A DNA stretch of 64,000 nt from Sepiola atlantica (GCA_963556195.1 OY744522.1:38551263-38615262), one strand, 5' to 3'; shown: positions 34,928-45,515, numbered from the stretch's first letter. The notes: a model not told the origin generated them from the sequence alone. A program made the numbers and translations.

Positions 34928-35962
34928 ATGGCGTTCTCTAAACAAGACAAGGCATTTTGCGTCCTCCAATTTGCAAAGACTGAATCGTGGACATGTGTTC
35001 AGCGTGCATTTCGCAGGAAATTTAAAAAAGAAGTCCCTGAAAGGAAATCCATTGTCAGATGGCATGCTAAATTTGTGAAAGATGGGTGTTTGTGCCCAAG
35101 TAAGCGAACAGGTCGCCCTTCAACTTCAGAAGATGCAGTTGAGCAAGTTCGGACAGCCTTTCAGCAGAGCGCCCGTAAATCAGTGAGAAGAGCCAGCAGG
35201 GAACATCAGCTTGCTCCAGCAACTGTCTGGCGTGTCTTAAGGAAACGACTGCAAATGGTACCTTACAAGCTCAAGTTGGTCCAAAAGTTGAAGGACACTG
35301 ATAAGCCACTTCGCCGTGACTTTTGCATTGCAATGCAAGAGAAGTTGGAAGTTTTTAGCGATGAGGCGACCTTCCATCTGAATGGCAAAGTTAACAAGCA
35401 TAACACTCGCATATGGGGTACTGAGAATCCTCATGAACTTCTTGGGCACGAGCGAGATTCACCAAAAGTGAACGTGTTTTGTGCAATTTCCAAGAAAGGT
35501 GTCTATGGACCGTTCTTCTTTGAAGAGGCAACTATCACTGGTGAATCCTATCTCAACATGCTGGAAGACTGGTTAATGGCTCAGTTGGAACAAGCAGAAT
35601 CTGATGACTTCATTTTTCAACAAGATGGTGCACCACCACACTGGAGTCTTAGAGTAAGGCAGTTTCTTAACACAAGGCTGCCTGGTAGATGGATTGGGAG
35701 ATCTGGGCGAGGTGATGACGTTCTCATGCCCTGGCCTCCTAGGTCTCCAGATCTTACCCCGTGTGATTTTTTCCTTTGGGGCTTTGTCAAGTAACAAGCT
35801 TATGTGCCGCCCCTTCCAAGAGATATTGACGAACTAAAGGCTCGAGTAACGGCAGTTGTGGGAACCATTGACGTCAAGATGCTGGAACGCGTTTGGCAGG
35901 AAATGGACTATCGACTAGATGTCTGCCGTGTGACGAATGGTGCTCATATTGAGCGATTTTGA
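34928..35962 (+). pseudogene. DD41D mariner transposase with one stop codon
   Basis: Cut-and-paste transposase of 344 codons from ATG at 34928 (MAFSKQDKAF), chosen because the helix-turn-helix (DUF4817-type, residues 1-70) begins there. A second HTH with SVRRASREH and APATVWRVLRKRL follows. The DDE triad is D145 (VFSDEATFH), D233 (QQDGAPPHW) and D275 (RSPDLTPCDFFLWG), with exactly 41 residues between the last two. TAA at 35792-35794 interrupts the frame after GFVK. Translation would resume with QAYVPPLPRDIDELK and end VTNGAHIERF at 35962. The stretch before the first D (QEKLEVFSDE) looks about ten residues short for the family, suggesting a small in-frame deletion. Confidence 0.88.
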
Positions 35963-36054
35963 AGATTCCCCACAAAACTTGAAACTTTAACCTTTCCAAC
36001 GGTACAAATTTCATTTTTCAACTCCTAATAGTTTTTGAGTTATTAAAAATCGTT

Positions 36055-36082
36055 ATGTTCCCAAGACTTTTGAAACACCCTG
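36055..36082 (-). repeat. Mariner right terminal inverted repeat
   Basis: Inverted copy of 34776-34803, followed by TA at 36083-36084. Confidence 0.9.
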
Positions 36083-36084
36083 TA

Positions 36085-38040
36085 TATATGTACGTATACA
36101 TTATATTAAGGGTGAAACTATTTAATTTGTTCCACCATTATACGTCTTATTTGCTCCAATTTGTGTCTATCCGTCACACCTCTGCATTGTATTACCTTCT
36201 AAGTATCACATTTCTATAGACTAATAAACAATGCTTCAAGCAAACTACATAAACCTTTTATTAAATTAAATCAAAAAGGAATTCCCACGTTTTACTAAAC
36301 ATTAGCAAAAATTTTCCCCAAAAAGTCATAAATTAGTAAAATCCGGCATCAGTTTATCGGTAAACGACTTTGTTTACCAATTGACTATCGCTATGCAAAA
36401 TATATGGAGGACCTAAATGTCATAATTCATCATTTTTAACTTTATATATAAAAATGGTTTTGTAATAGTTTATAGAAGTTGAAAAAATTTAGCCATTAAT
36501 TTCTTTATTCTTTTTAAGGTTATAAAGAAATTTAAGCACCCTTATTTTGTTGCAATAAAAAAGGAAATGCTTATTTAATTAAAATATGTGTGAATGTACG
36601 CAATTAAGATCTTATTTATTTTATTTTCAACTAAAAAGTTTCATATTCAACTTGGTATAAGTTATTAATTTAGTAATACTCTGAAATTATTGATGACGTC
36701 TGTTTACCAATGTTTTTCCTTAGAATTTGAAATAAATCTAATAAAATTATAAAATAATTTTTACGTTACGAACTGCGTCAATTTTATCAATATTTTTACA
36801 TGATGATTAAAATCTTTAGTTATTCGATTATTCTTAATGTATCGTAACGATAAATTACATTAATTCTTTTTAAAATAAAGTGTATTCTTTTTATTTAAAG
36901 TCTGAAAAAGTAAATTAAAGTCAATGACTACACTGACAATTTATTCAAAGAAAAAAAGTTAAAACAGTTATTTATTAATAAATAGAATTCAATTTTGAAA
37001 GAAAATGTCAGGTTTGAATTTACTTTATTTATTAATACATAATTGTTTTTTAACTTTTAAAATATTTATTAATGAAAAAAGACAAAACAAATAGAAATCT
37101 TTCCAAATAATTGACAATGAATTGTGAAATTAACGAAATTGTTCAATCTCTAAAAATAAAATGTTGAGGGTGGTGTAAAAGTGAGTGGTTGTTGGAAGGC
37201 TAATCCCATCTGTTTATTACAGAAGTTCATCCTTAGTAGAAATTATCCAATTTAAAAAATTCTTTTTTTCGTTATGTTTCTGGGTCTACAAATTTGTCAA
37301 TTTTTGGTTCATTTTCAAGATTATAAAACATTTCTTGCGCTGATGATGCCACGTTCATGTATGAAATAAAAATATAATTATGTCGCATTTTTTATTTTCC
37401 CAGAAACTCTAATCATAAAAATCACATGAAATATTTTTTGCAATTATATTATTTTTTGGTGAAAATATTGATTAAACAATGCTTTATTCAATAATAATAT
37501 CGCTAATTCTAAAATTATTTTTTCTTCGAGTTATAGTGATTTTGTTAACACGGTATTTAGGGGCCTTTTTCGTAATATATACAAATATTAATTTTTAAAA
37601 AATTTTAATAGCTACAATGCTTTATTTTCATAAAAACAAAAAGAAATGAATGCATTTTTTTTATTAATATATAAAAATATAACTTTAGTAAAGGTGTATT
37701 TTGTTTTACAAAATAATACATTTTCACTGAGATTTACAAATAAATAATGGTTTCATTATATTCCTTGATTATTGATTAATAAATATTGAAAATTCCATTA
37801 AAATTGGTGGATTTCTAAATTTTAGTGAATTTTTAATTGAAGGGGGGTTAAAATGTTTTTACATTTTGTGAATCGGCCATTGATTTTGCACGTACCTATA
37901 TATTACTGTTTTAAATTATTTGTTTTCATTTGATTACAAATTACGATATGTGTAACCGCGCGGACTCAATTATTTTAATAGTAAAATATAGCAATAGGCT
38001 GAGTGGAAATCGTTATTTTCTTCACCAGAGTGCGCAACAC
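36085..38040. other. Long AT-rich region without a gene
   Basis: About 2 kb of A/T-dominated sequence. No coding trace, RNA fold or repeat unit was recognised. Confidence 0.6.
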
Positions 38041-38060
38041 AGGAGAGCGTGTATAGTCAT

Positions 38061-38102
38061 CCATAGACAGCTGTTTCGTAATTTCACGACTCGTCAGTGT
38101 GG
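38061..38102 (-). ncRNA. Hammerhead ribozyme (family 5), GUC site
   Basis: Minus strand: helix I CCACA (38102-38098) with TATGG, one mismatch. Core CUGACGA (38097-38091). GAAAC at 38077-38073. Helix III ACA/TGT of the palindrome acagctgt. Triplet GUC (38068-38066). Helix II is weak, with only GT/AC closing. The 50690-50736 copy preserves helix II, so this copy is probably damaged there. Confidence 0.6.
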
Positions 38103-38525
38103 CTAAGGTAAGCGAGCGCATCAACTACCGCTTCTTATTTTATAAGTATTTGTCTTTGGTGGCTTGAGGATCAGCCGCCTATTGAAAAGCGCGCGTGTCG
38201 AAACGGACTTCACACTTGTGGTCAACTTTAATGAGTTCGTTGCTATAATCCTCTGTGGCAATAATTCCCCTTTTTGTGTGGACAATGGGCGTTCTTCTTT
38301 GTTCTGCAATTGGGGATTGTATGACACAGACAGAATAAAAGTCTCACGTCATTTCCTCTTTTGAAGGTAAGGACATTACAGAATTAAATTCACAAACACA
38401 AAAGAATCACACCCTTATGGAATTAAATAATAGAACAATGGGGTTTAAAACAGCTTTGAAATGACAAAGTTGAGTGGAGAGGTGAACCAAGTGTAAGTCT
38501 AGGATATTATATTTGATAAATGCCG

Positions 38526-38594
<69 letters not shown>
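38526..38594. repeat. (AT)n tract
   Basis: Pure TA repeat that borders the next hammerhead element. Confidence 0.95.
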
Positions 38595-38598
<4 letters not shown>

Positions 38599-38599
38599 T

Positions 38600-38830
38600 A
38601 ATACCACAAATAATATAAGAGGAAACTAATATCTTTAATTAGTGAACATCCGGATAAAAATAAAGCTCAATATACTGGATAGAGCATTAATAGCAATAGA
38701 TAAAGTGAAAGAATAGAATAAGGTGCGAATCAAATTTTATTACAGTTCAATGTTCAGACAAAATACTTTAAAGTCCTTAACTCATGAGTTTTCAAAGAAA
38801 ATCTTCTCCTCAGAGGACCATTATCGCAAT
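38600..38830 (-). mobile_element. Hammerhead repeat family 2, copy 2
   Basis: Same block order as 22285-22525 (tctttaattagtgaaca, aataaagctcaatata, gatagagcattaa, tcaaattttattaca). It is preceded by (AT)n and ends at a well-preserved hammerhead. 38831-39160 shows no gene. Confidence 0.8.
38771..38819 (-). ncRNA. Hammerhead ribozyme, best-preserved of family 2
   Basis: Minus strand: helix I GGTCCT (38819-38814) with AGGACTT. Core CUGAGGA (38813-38807). Helix II GAAGA/TCTTT (one G.U) with loop ttt. GAAA. Helix III AACTC/GAGTT closed by loop at. Triplet UUA, with cleavage before AGGAC. All core positions are intact and the three helices have no mismatch. Confidence 0.88.
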
Positions 38831-39163
38831 GACATTACTGCAGGTAATAAAAATTAAACTTTGAAAATATATAAAAAAAAAATATATAAAATACATAAAG
38901 GTATATAAAACATCAAATATATTGGCTCAAAACATACTTTTTTGTAAACCTATACAGTTCATCCACGTCAACAAGTTTAAAATAGCTCCAGACAAGACAT
39001 CAAAGAGGTTGACTAAGAAATAATCCAAATGGTGAATGGTGGTCCCAAAATGTAAAAGGTTATCCAGGCGGGAAATTCGCCCGCTATCGATGCAGTAGAT
39101 AGCAGTAAAAAGTGTATTTAAGGTGTATGCAAATTAATAAAACGATAAGAAAACTACAGGGAA

Positions 39164-39167
<4 letters not shown>

Positions 39168-39226
<59 letters not shown>
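39168..39226. repeat. (AT)n tract
   Basis: Pure TA repeat. The sequence 39227-39590 contains a hammerhead-like relic and no gene. Confidence 0.95.
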
Positions 39227-39227
<1 letters not shown>

Positions 39228-39404
39228 GTATTAAGAAGGCTGAAGGCAATGCAGAGAACCGGATTAATGAAAAGCTGGAAAGAACAACAATAAACAATCC
39301 AATAGGGAGGGCTTCAAACATCTATTTATTTATTTTTTTCAATCTTACATAAACAGCAAGTATGGTGTTAGCTGTGTGTCATGTCCGAATGATGATTAGA
39401 AATA

Positions 39405-39445
39405 ATTATATATTTCAGGAAAATCTTCCTCTTGTCAGAAATGGA
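39405..39445 (-). ncRNA. Hammerhead-like relic
   Basis: Minus strand: CUGACAA (39438-39432; position 8 G changed to A), helix II AGGAA/TTCCT with loop gatt, then GAAA (39416-39413) and an AT palindrome. The catalytic G8 is lost, so cleavage is not expected. The sequence matches family 2 in helix II. Confidence 0.45.
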
Positions 39446-39593
39446 TGCCAGAAAGTAGCAATGAAAAAGGTCAGTCCCGCAGATGCAAATAGAGACGCTG
39501 CAGAAAATAATAAATTTTAAAAATTAAAAAAATTATATCCTACACATAAATATGGTGTTCAAAAATAAGTGTGTACAATTAAATTATTAAATA

Positions 39594-39611
39594 TACATAT
39601 ATATGTGTGTG

Positions 39612-39668
<57 letters not shown>
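39594..39668. repeat. (AT)n / (GT)n tract
   Basis: ATATGTGTGTGTATG followed by pure TA. Confidence 0.95.
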
Positions 39669-39672
<4 letters not shown>

Positions 39673-40278
39673 GATTATCTTTTCCGGCTTGATGACTGTA
39701 GATTCTCAGTTGTTTTATAGTGAGCCCCAAAACCATTTCGAGACAATGTCAAGGAGAGCTAAGCGTACTTTGGTATTCCTGCTGACAATTGCAAGTCTCT
39801 AACATCTGATGGGCAGTGAAGGGCGCCGATATACAAGGGCGTTGAACGTTATGAATCGCTATGGGTAAACATTGCAATACTTAAGAAATCATATAGAAAG
39901 AATGACACTTTTCCAAGGATTGATCAAAATGTGCGACTGTTCTCAAGGGCAGATATTTTTAATAACATGAAATTACATGGTATTATTTCATCTACAGCCG
40001 TTTCTTTCCCAATGCAAGCGCAGATTACCAGCTTGTCATGCTCTCGGTGCCCTAAAGTGTGCTGACCAGCTGTTGACCTTAAAGGGCACATGAAAGTGCA
40101 CAATAATGCAAGTTTTGTACTTTTTTACTTGACTCAGGCTGATTATGGACAGTGTCAGGCCCACCCAAATATATATAATTCATTGGCAGGACTCAATATT
40201 AATGTGCAGGCGTAAGAAGGGTGACCAAATAAAAGAGTGGCACTCGTCTGATAAGACGTCGCGGTCATCATAAATGCA
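39669..40278 (+). pseudogene. Unassigned coding relic with C2H2-type finger
   Basis: Plus-strand translation across 39690-40110 is broken by stops and frame changes but keeps protein-like runs. The clearest is CSRCPKVC-stop-PAVDLKG-HMKVH at 40039-40101, fitting the C-x2-C-x12-H-x3-H zinc-finger spacing with TGA at 40063-40065. C-terminal single fingers of this style occur in some LINE polyproteins, so a retroelement relic is my preferred reading. A host zinc-finger pseudogene is also possible. Confidence 0.4.
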
Positions 40279-40338
40279 TAAATATATATATATATATATA
40301 TATAGAATTATAAAAAGAAAAAACTATACACACATTAA

Positions 40339-40401
40339 GGTTGTACACATTATAACTTATTTTGACCCCTTAATTAGGTCTCCTCAGATGTATAAACAAC
40401 C
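40339..40401 (-). ncRNA. Left-arm hammerhead (one core change)
   Basis: Minus strand: helix I GGTTG+TATACAT with ATGTGTA+CAACC. Core CUGAGGA (40387-40381). Helix II GACC/GGTC. Then AAAA where GAAA is required. The G12-to-A change should abolish cleavage. Helix III ATA/TAT, loop agt, triplet AUA. Otherwise identical to the right arm. Confidence 0.75.
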
Positions 40402-40674
40402 ACGTCAAAAAACCAAATAATGAGAGAAATTGATCATCGTCTTAAAAAGATAAATTCACTTTTTTGATTGGTCTATGTAAAAAAGGAGGTAATGTTAAAA
40501 TAATCGAGGAGGGGTGACAGAAGTAAAAGATTAATTTGACTATTTTTTTTATATATGCAGAAATATAAAAATATACAAATATATATAAAAGAATTCGTTT
40601 TTACTATTTAAACAAATAAATCATCTCATTTAAAATTTCGAATGTGAGCTTTATGGGTAAAAATATATGATGAA

Positions 40675-41055
40675 AGATTCGAGCGTTCACGATTAAAAAC
40701 TACGTTTAATTATTTACGATTAAAAATTAAAAGACGAAAATGTAGGACGAAGATTTCGGTTTAGATTAGAACATATTAAAAATTTAATTTGTATAACGTC
40801 AAGATTCGAGATGATTAACACTACGGAATTAAGGTTTAGCGACATTTAAAAACGGTTTATTTACAAATTGGTAAAGATTCGAGCGTTCACGATTAATTAT
40901 TTACGATTGGAAATGAAAAGACGAAAATTAAGGACGAAGATTTCGATTTATATAGGAAATTATAAGAAACTTAATTGGTTATAACGTCAATACGGAATTA
41001 AGGTTTGGCGACATTTAAGCACGATTAATTTACAAACTAGTGTTTTACTAAATTG
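40675..41055 (+). repeat. Internal 191-bp tandem duplication
   Basis: agattcgagcgttcacgatt occurs at about 40675 and 40866. It is followed in both by gacgaaaat.aggacgaag, 'acttaatt.g..ataacgtca' and 'acggaattaaggttt.gcg'. Similar phrases occur in the diverged family member at 56680-56930. Confidence 0.85.
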
Positions 41056-41573
41056 GTTAAGAAAAAAAACAAAAAAAAACCTTACTAATTTGTTAACATT
41101 TATTTATACAGTTATAACTCTTATTGTAACTATACTTTAAAAGAATTGTTATTTACAAAGAACTTTATAACGTGCTGTTGATTTTAAACCTGTGTCTGTG
41201 TCTACATTTAGCCATCAGTTCATCTCGTCTATTTAAAATGTTATTGTCTTCATATTTTAGTATTCTAATTTTTTCCTCCAGGCACAAATTGCATCTATGT
41301 CTAAATCCTTTCAAGGTGTTCGAATGACATAGTATGGACCACGAAATAGTTGGTGTTAAATTATTGTTTTTTAAAAACCACAAGTGTTTGGTTAATTCCG
41401 TTTTATTGGTGACGTTCGGGTTTTAAAAAATAGTCAAATTAATCTTTTACTTCTGTCACCCCTCCTCGATTATTTTAACATTTACCTCCTTTTTTACATA
41501 GACCAATCAAAAAAGTGAATTTATCTTTTTAAGACGATGATCAATTTCTCTCATTATTTGGTTTTTTGACGTA

Positions 41574-41634
41574 GTTGTTTATACATCTGAGGAGACCTAA
41601 TTAAGGGGTCGAAATAAGTTATAATGTGTACAAC
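41574..41634 (+). ncRNA. Right-arm hammerhead, intact core
   Basis: Plus strand: helix I GTTG, a TTT bulge, then TATACAT (to 41586), paired with ATGTGTA and CAAC (41624-41634). Core CUGAGGA (41587-41593). Helix II GACC/GGTC (41594-41597 / 41607-41610). GAAA at 41611-41614. Helix III ATA/TAT with loop agt. Triplet AUA ending at 41623. All required core bases are present. The 3-bp helix III is like that of PLE hammerheads. Confidence 0.88.
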
Positions 41635-41732
41635 CTTAATGTTTGTATAGTTTTTCTTTTTATAATTCTGTTTTGCTCTGTTTAAATTACATTGAGCTCT
41701 GTTATTCAGATTCTCAACACAAAATTGAAATC

Positions 41733-41739
41733 TACACAC

Positions 41740-41770
<31 letters not shown>

Positions 41771-41810
41771 TTATATATATATGTATTTTTCATATATATA
41801 TATATATATG

Positions 41811-41850
<40 letters not shown>

Positions 41851-41990
41851 GCACACATATATAAGTATATATAGCGAGAGATATGTATATGTATACATAT
41901 AAATATATATATACGTGTCTATATGTACACATATATAAGTATTTATAGCGAGAGATATGTATATGTATACATATTTAAGTATATATATAT
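41733..41990. repeat. Complex AT simple-sequence region
   Basis: TA/TATG/TACA repeats, including two near-identical 65-bp blocks (gcgagagatatgtatatgta at about 41873 and 41948). Confidence 0.9.
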
Positions 41991-42381
41991 TCCATGAAAA
42001 ATGCCAGTATACTGAAATCATATGCCCTTAATAGGGTTAAGATGAACATTCATATACACTAAATGTACAAAAGCAAGGAAATTCCAAAATGTTTACACTT
42101 TTATTGACATTAAGGGTATGCGAGCACAACAGGGCTATGTATTTTACCGGTAGGAATTTTTCTTCAGCGCACCTCACACACTTCATCCACTCATGTATAG
42201 AGATTTATACTGTAGTGATGTGATAATAAAATGGTTTGGTTGATATGTAGTAATACCCTTAATGACAATAAAAGTGTAAACATTTGGGAATTTCCTTGCA
42301 TTTGTACATTTAGTGTATATGAATGTTCATCTTAACCCTATTAAGGGCATATGATTTCAGTATACTGGCATTTTTCATGGA
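41991..42381. mobile_element. Foldback element, 128-bp arms, hammerhead-like centre
   Basis: Arms 41991-42118 and 42254-42381 are inverted copies (tccatgaaaaatgccagtat, aaatgtacaa, gtttacacttttattg). The 135-bp centre contains, on minus, GCTGAAGA followed by a hairpinning stretch and TAAA where GAAA would be needed (42170-42137), a probable dead hammerhead. 42382-42800 shows no gene. Confidence 0.8.
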
Positions 42382-42800
42382 ATGTCACTACTTTTGTAAA
42401 GGCTATGCCTCAATCCAATGCCTTCTTATGAGTTTTTTTGGTATTTTCTGGAAAACTAAGGTATACGGTAAACTAAAATTAAAATGCCATCAACTAGACC
42501 CTAGAGCCTCTATCTCTGCCAAAAATCAGCTCAATCCATCAAATAATTGATAAGATACAGGGTGGCAAGTACGTACGTACACACAGATAACATGATTTCA
42601 TGATTGAACTTTCTGGGTCTCTGGTTGCCTTGATGATGAAATTCTACACACTGATAGAACCTATAAAATAAAAATGTTTTTCACAGTTTTAACTAATTTG
42701 GTTTATTGGTTTTTGAGTTATGATTGATCAAAGAAATGAGATTCCCAGCATAACCTATTCGTGAAGTCTATTAAGGGGTAGAGCGCTCTCGCGTCTCCCT

Positions 42801-42801
<1 letters not shown>

Positions 42802-42880
<79 letters not shown>
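42802..42880. repeat. (AT)n tract
   Basis: Pure TA repeat that borders an inverted-repeat element. Confidence 0.95.
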
Positions 42881-42884
<4 letters not shown>

Positions 42885-43554
42885 GAATTGTTGAAAAGAA
42901 ATTAGAAAAGCGAAAGGCAGATCTTTTTTTCAATTCAGTTGCTCAATGCAAGGTATATTCCGCAAAAGGGCAATTTATTCAGTTACTTTTTTCCTTAAGC
43001 CAGGCTTTTCAAAGATCAAAATCTTATCATCATAAGAAATTGCTGGGATAGATAAGTTGGCAAAGGCCAAGATTTAAAATTTGAAAAAGTAAAACAAAGA
43101 TTGTGGGGAAGAAAAAAACAAGGCAAAACGCTGCCAAAATGCAAGCAAATGTCCGATTGCAAAAAAATCTAGTGTCAAAAAGTCCAGCGGAGAGAGTGAT
43201 TTATAGGTAAGTCGTTAGAGGGCACGGGAAATAAACTGAATGATTTCAAAGTTAAATCCAGGTACGGCGAAAATAAATAGAATCCAGATGGTAAAATGTC
43301 CAATAAAGGGTTCGTTCGTGGATGCAACGGGGCTCAGTAAAACGTAAGGTGGAAAATATTAGCCATTTTGAAAGGACTTCCCGGGCTTAAAATCATAAAA
43401 TAAGTTGATACTGACGGAAAAAAGATCTGCCTTTCGCTTTTCGAATTCCTTTTCATATTTCTACCTTTCTATCTGCTCTATCCTGTATATTGAGCTGTGC
43501 ACTTTTCACAATAGGTTTTACCTTTCCTAAATGTTCGCTTTTAGTTCTCCACTT

Positions 43555-43558
<4 letters not shown>
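42881..43558 (-). mobile_element. Hammerhead dispersed repeat, copy 2, with 50-bp inverted repeats
   Basis: Body 42985-43558 matches 21030-21580. Here inverted arms are also visible: 42881-42930 (agaaaagcgaaaggcagatc) and 43418-43475. The arms enclose the hammerhead relic, and the sequence right of 43475 continues into the shared body end. The left arm precedes a short unshared segment 42931-42984. Confidence 0.8.
42986..43040 (-). ncRNA. Hammerhead relic (C3 changed)
   Basis: Same as 21036-21085 on minus, but the core reads AUGAUGA where CUGAUGA is needed, with one helix I change. Helices II and III (AAGC/GGCTT) and GAAA are retained. C3 pairs with G8 in the active fold, so this copy should be inactive. 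Confidence 0.65.
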
Positions 43559-43619
<61 letters not shown>

Positions 43620-43746
43620 ACATATATAAGTAGATATGTATACATATATAAGTATATATGTATACATATTTAAGTATATATATACATATATATATGTATG
43701 CATATATAAGTATATATATACACACATCTATACATACATATATATA

Positions 43747-43805
<59 letters not shown>

Positions 43806-43813
43806 TTACATAT
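43557..43813. repeat. Complex AT simple-sequence region
   Basis: TA, TATG, TACA and AAG-interrupted repeats up to the 5S-derived element. Long YIYIYI-like frames are artefacts. Confidence 0.9.
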
Positions 43814-44090
43814 GCATACGGCACAATCACGTTGACACACCGGTTCCCGTTAGATCAACGAAGTATTGAATGGGAGACCATTTTGGAATACAAGGTGCTG
43901 TATGTGCTCTCTGCTTATCTCGGCATTGTTTCCAGTTGTCTTGAACTGTTTGCCATTGGAATCAAGCAGTGCCGATTCAGAAGAGGTGTGTTGGGATTGC
44001 GCAACACTTGCTTCACAATTACACACGCGGCCAGCCTCTTGCGGGGCACTCATACGTCGAAATCGACGGGAGAGTCCATCATATTCATAC
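43814..44090 (+). mobile_element. 5S rRNA-derived retroposon (SINE3-like)
   Basis: 43814-43903 matches 5S rRNA in order: 'catacggc', 'acgttgacacaccggttc', 'gatcaacgaag', then 'tgaatgggagacc', 'ggaatac' and 'ggtgctgta'. About 30 nt of the middle is missing, including most of the Pol III A box. A GC-richer body without 5S similarity follows to 44090, flanked on both sides by AT repeats. A 5S head plus unrelated body defines SINE3-type retroposons. A plain 5S pseudogene next to unrelated DNA is the alternative. No target duplication can be seen because both flanks are AT repeats. Confidence 0.7.
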
Positions 44091-44139
44091 ATATATAAGC
44101 ATATATATAAGTCTCTCTCTCTCTCCCCCTCTCTCTCTC

Positions 44140-44175
<36 letters not shown>

Positions 44176-44191
44176 CATATATAAGTATATA

Positions 44192-44262
<71 letters not shown>

Positions 44263-44280
44263 GTATATGTAAATATATTT
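44089..44280. repeat. AT and CT simple sequence
   Basis: (CT)n at 44112-44140, then TA/TATG repeats. 44281-44590 has no gene. Confidence 0.9.
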
Positions 44281-44594
44281 GTGTGATTCTCCAAAGAATA
44301 TATATTAAAAGAACGATTAGTATTTTAATATCTGAAATGTTTCTAATTGTAAGCTCAATGAAGCTTTATTGCAAGATTCCAGCATATATATCGTATGTGT
44401 GTGTTATCTTGACCATGTGGGAACAATAATTATGAAACGCATGTAAGGAATTGGAATGAATATTAAATTTGAATAAATTACCTTTGTGTGTAAGATGAGA
44501 GATGTAAGACATTCATCGAAGTTCAGAAATACAGTTGTATAAACTAATGGATTAATTCCCTATCGTAAATACAATTCAAATCTAAGATATGTAA

Positions 44595-44622
44595 ATATAT
44601 GTATTTGTATATAAATACATAT

Positions 44623-44711
<89 letters not shown>

Positions 44712-44828
44712 TGTATATTTACATTTGTATTTATATATGTATACATGCATATGCATTTACATATACATATATGCATATATAAATTAATGTAGATAACTAT
44801 ATATGCATATGTATATGTATATAAAATA

Positions 44829-44866
<38 letters not shown>

Positions 44867-44953
44867 TATAAATACATATGTATATGTAAATATATGTACA
44901 TATACATATGTATAAATATATGGTTACAGAATAAGTTATATATAGAGAGAGAA

Positions 44954-44994
<41 letters not shown>

Positions 44995-45020
44995 TACGCA
45001 CGTATATGTATTCAAATCAA
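44595..45020. repeat. Complex AT simple-sequence region
   Basis: TA, TACA, TATG and GAGA-interrupted repeats. No coding content. Confidence 0.9.
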
Positions 45021-45074
45021 TATATAAAACTCAATGTCTGTGTGCGTGTGTGTTCCCTATAAAATAAAATATTA

Positions 45075-45200
45075 GATAATCTACATTAAATTTAAAAGTG
45101 TATTCTCATGTAAAATTAACCGGAGAATATCATGGAAGAATTCACAATTATCTAAGTGCACCCATAAGGGGCCTATAGAACAGGTTTCATTACAGGGAGA
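45075..45200 (+). repeat. Diverged piece of the 315-bp repeat
   Basis: aaaagtgtattctcatgtaa, 'gagaatatcatg.aagaattc' and 'ataaggggcctatag' followed by 'tttcattacaggg' parallel 16015-16110. It is a single copy far from the array. Confidence 0.65.
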
Positions 45201-45229
45201 GGGTCGACTGTTTCAGCCATAATTTGGGA

Positions 45230-45515
45230 AGAGAACACTATAATTTCATTATTAACAAAGGTATAGTGAAAATATTGGTATTCTGATTAAGACTGGTTTA
45301 GAGATCAGAGTAATTATTGGGTGGCCAAGATTGGATCTGTTTGGGAGATATGGGAGGTTAGCATTATAACTAAGAAATGATGGGGACTTATGGGAGTAAT
45401 AATAATGTGAAATCGGAGTGTTACCCTCTTAATGACTAGAAATATTATTATTGGGAAAGTTATTAATTATTGGTCTTAAGTAGTGGTGTGGATATGGACC
45501 GATTAAGGTATGTAT
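45230..45515 (-). mobile_element. PLE trailer fragment
   Basis: Closely matches 28825-29110 (ggtattctgat.aagactgg, gggagatatggga.gttagc, ggtcttaagtagtggtgtgg), the region between the hammerhead and the GIY-YIG end in that PLE copy. No coding sequence is included. Confidence 0.8.

Larger units (their letters stand above)
34774..36084 (+). mobile_element. DD41D mariner-like transposon
   Basis: 28-bp terminal inverted repeats (34776-34803 and 36055-36082) start cagggcgtttcaaaag / cagggtgtttcaaaag and differ at one base. TA lies outside each, as expected for a mariner target duplication. Weaker inverted similarity continues inward. The element is about 1.3 kb and contains one transposase gene with a single internal stop, making it the least decayed transposon in the window. 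Confidence 0.92.
40304..41669. mobile_element. 1.37-kb element with 245-bp inverted repeats and two hammerheads
   Basis: Arms 40304-40549 and 41424-41669 are inverted copies over about 245 bp with few differences (agaattataaaaagaaaaac at the tips, gaggaggggtgacagaagta near the inner ends). Each arm holds a hammerhead, so both strands of a transcript or both ends carry a ribozyme. The left one is on minus and the right one on plus. The interior has a 191-bp tandem repeat and no conserved protein. A related element with the same hammerhead and interior phrases lies at 56395-57000. Confidence 0.88.

Noticed and set aside
41643..45015. Many [14 protein letters not shown] open frames
   Set aside because: TA/TATG microsatellite translation.
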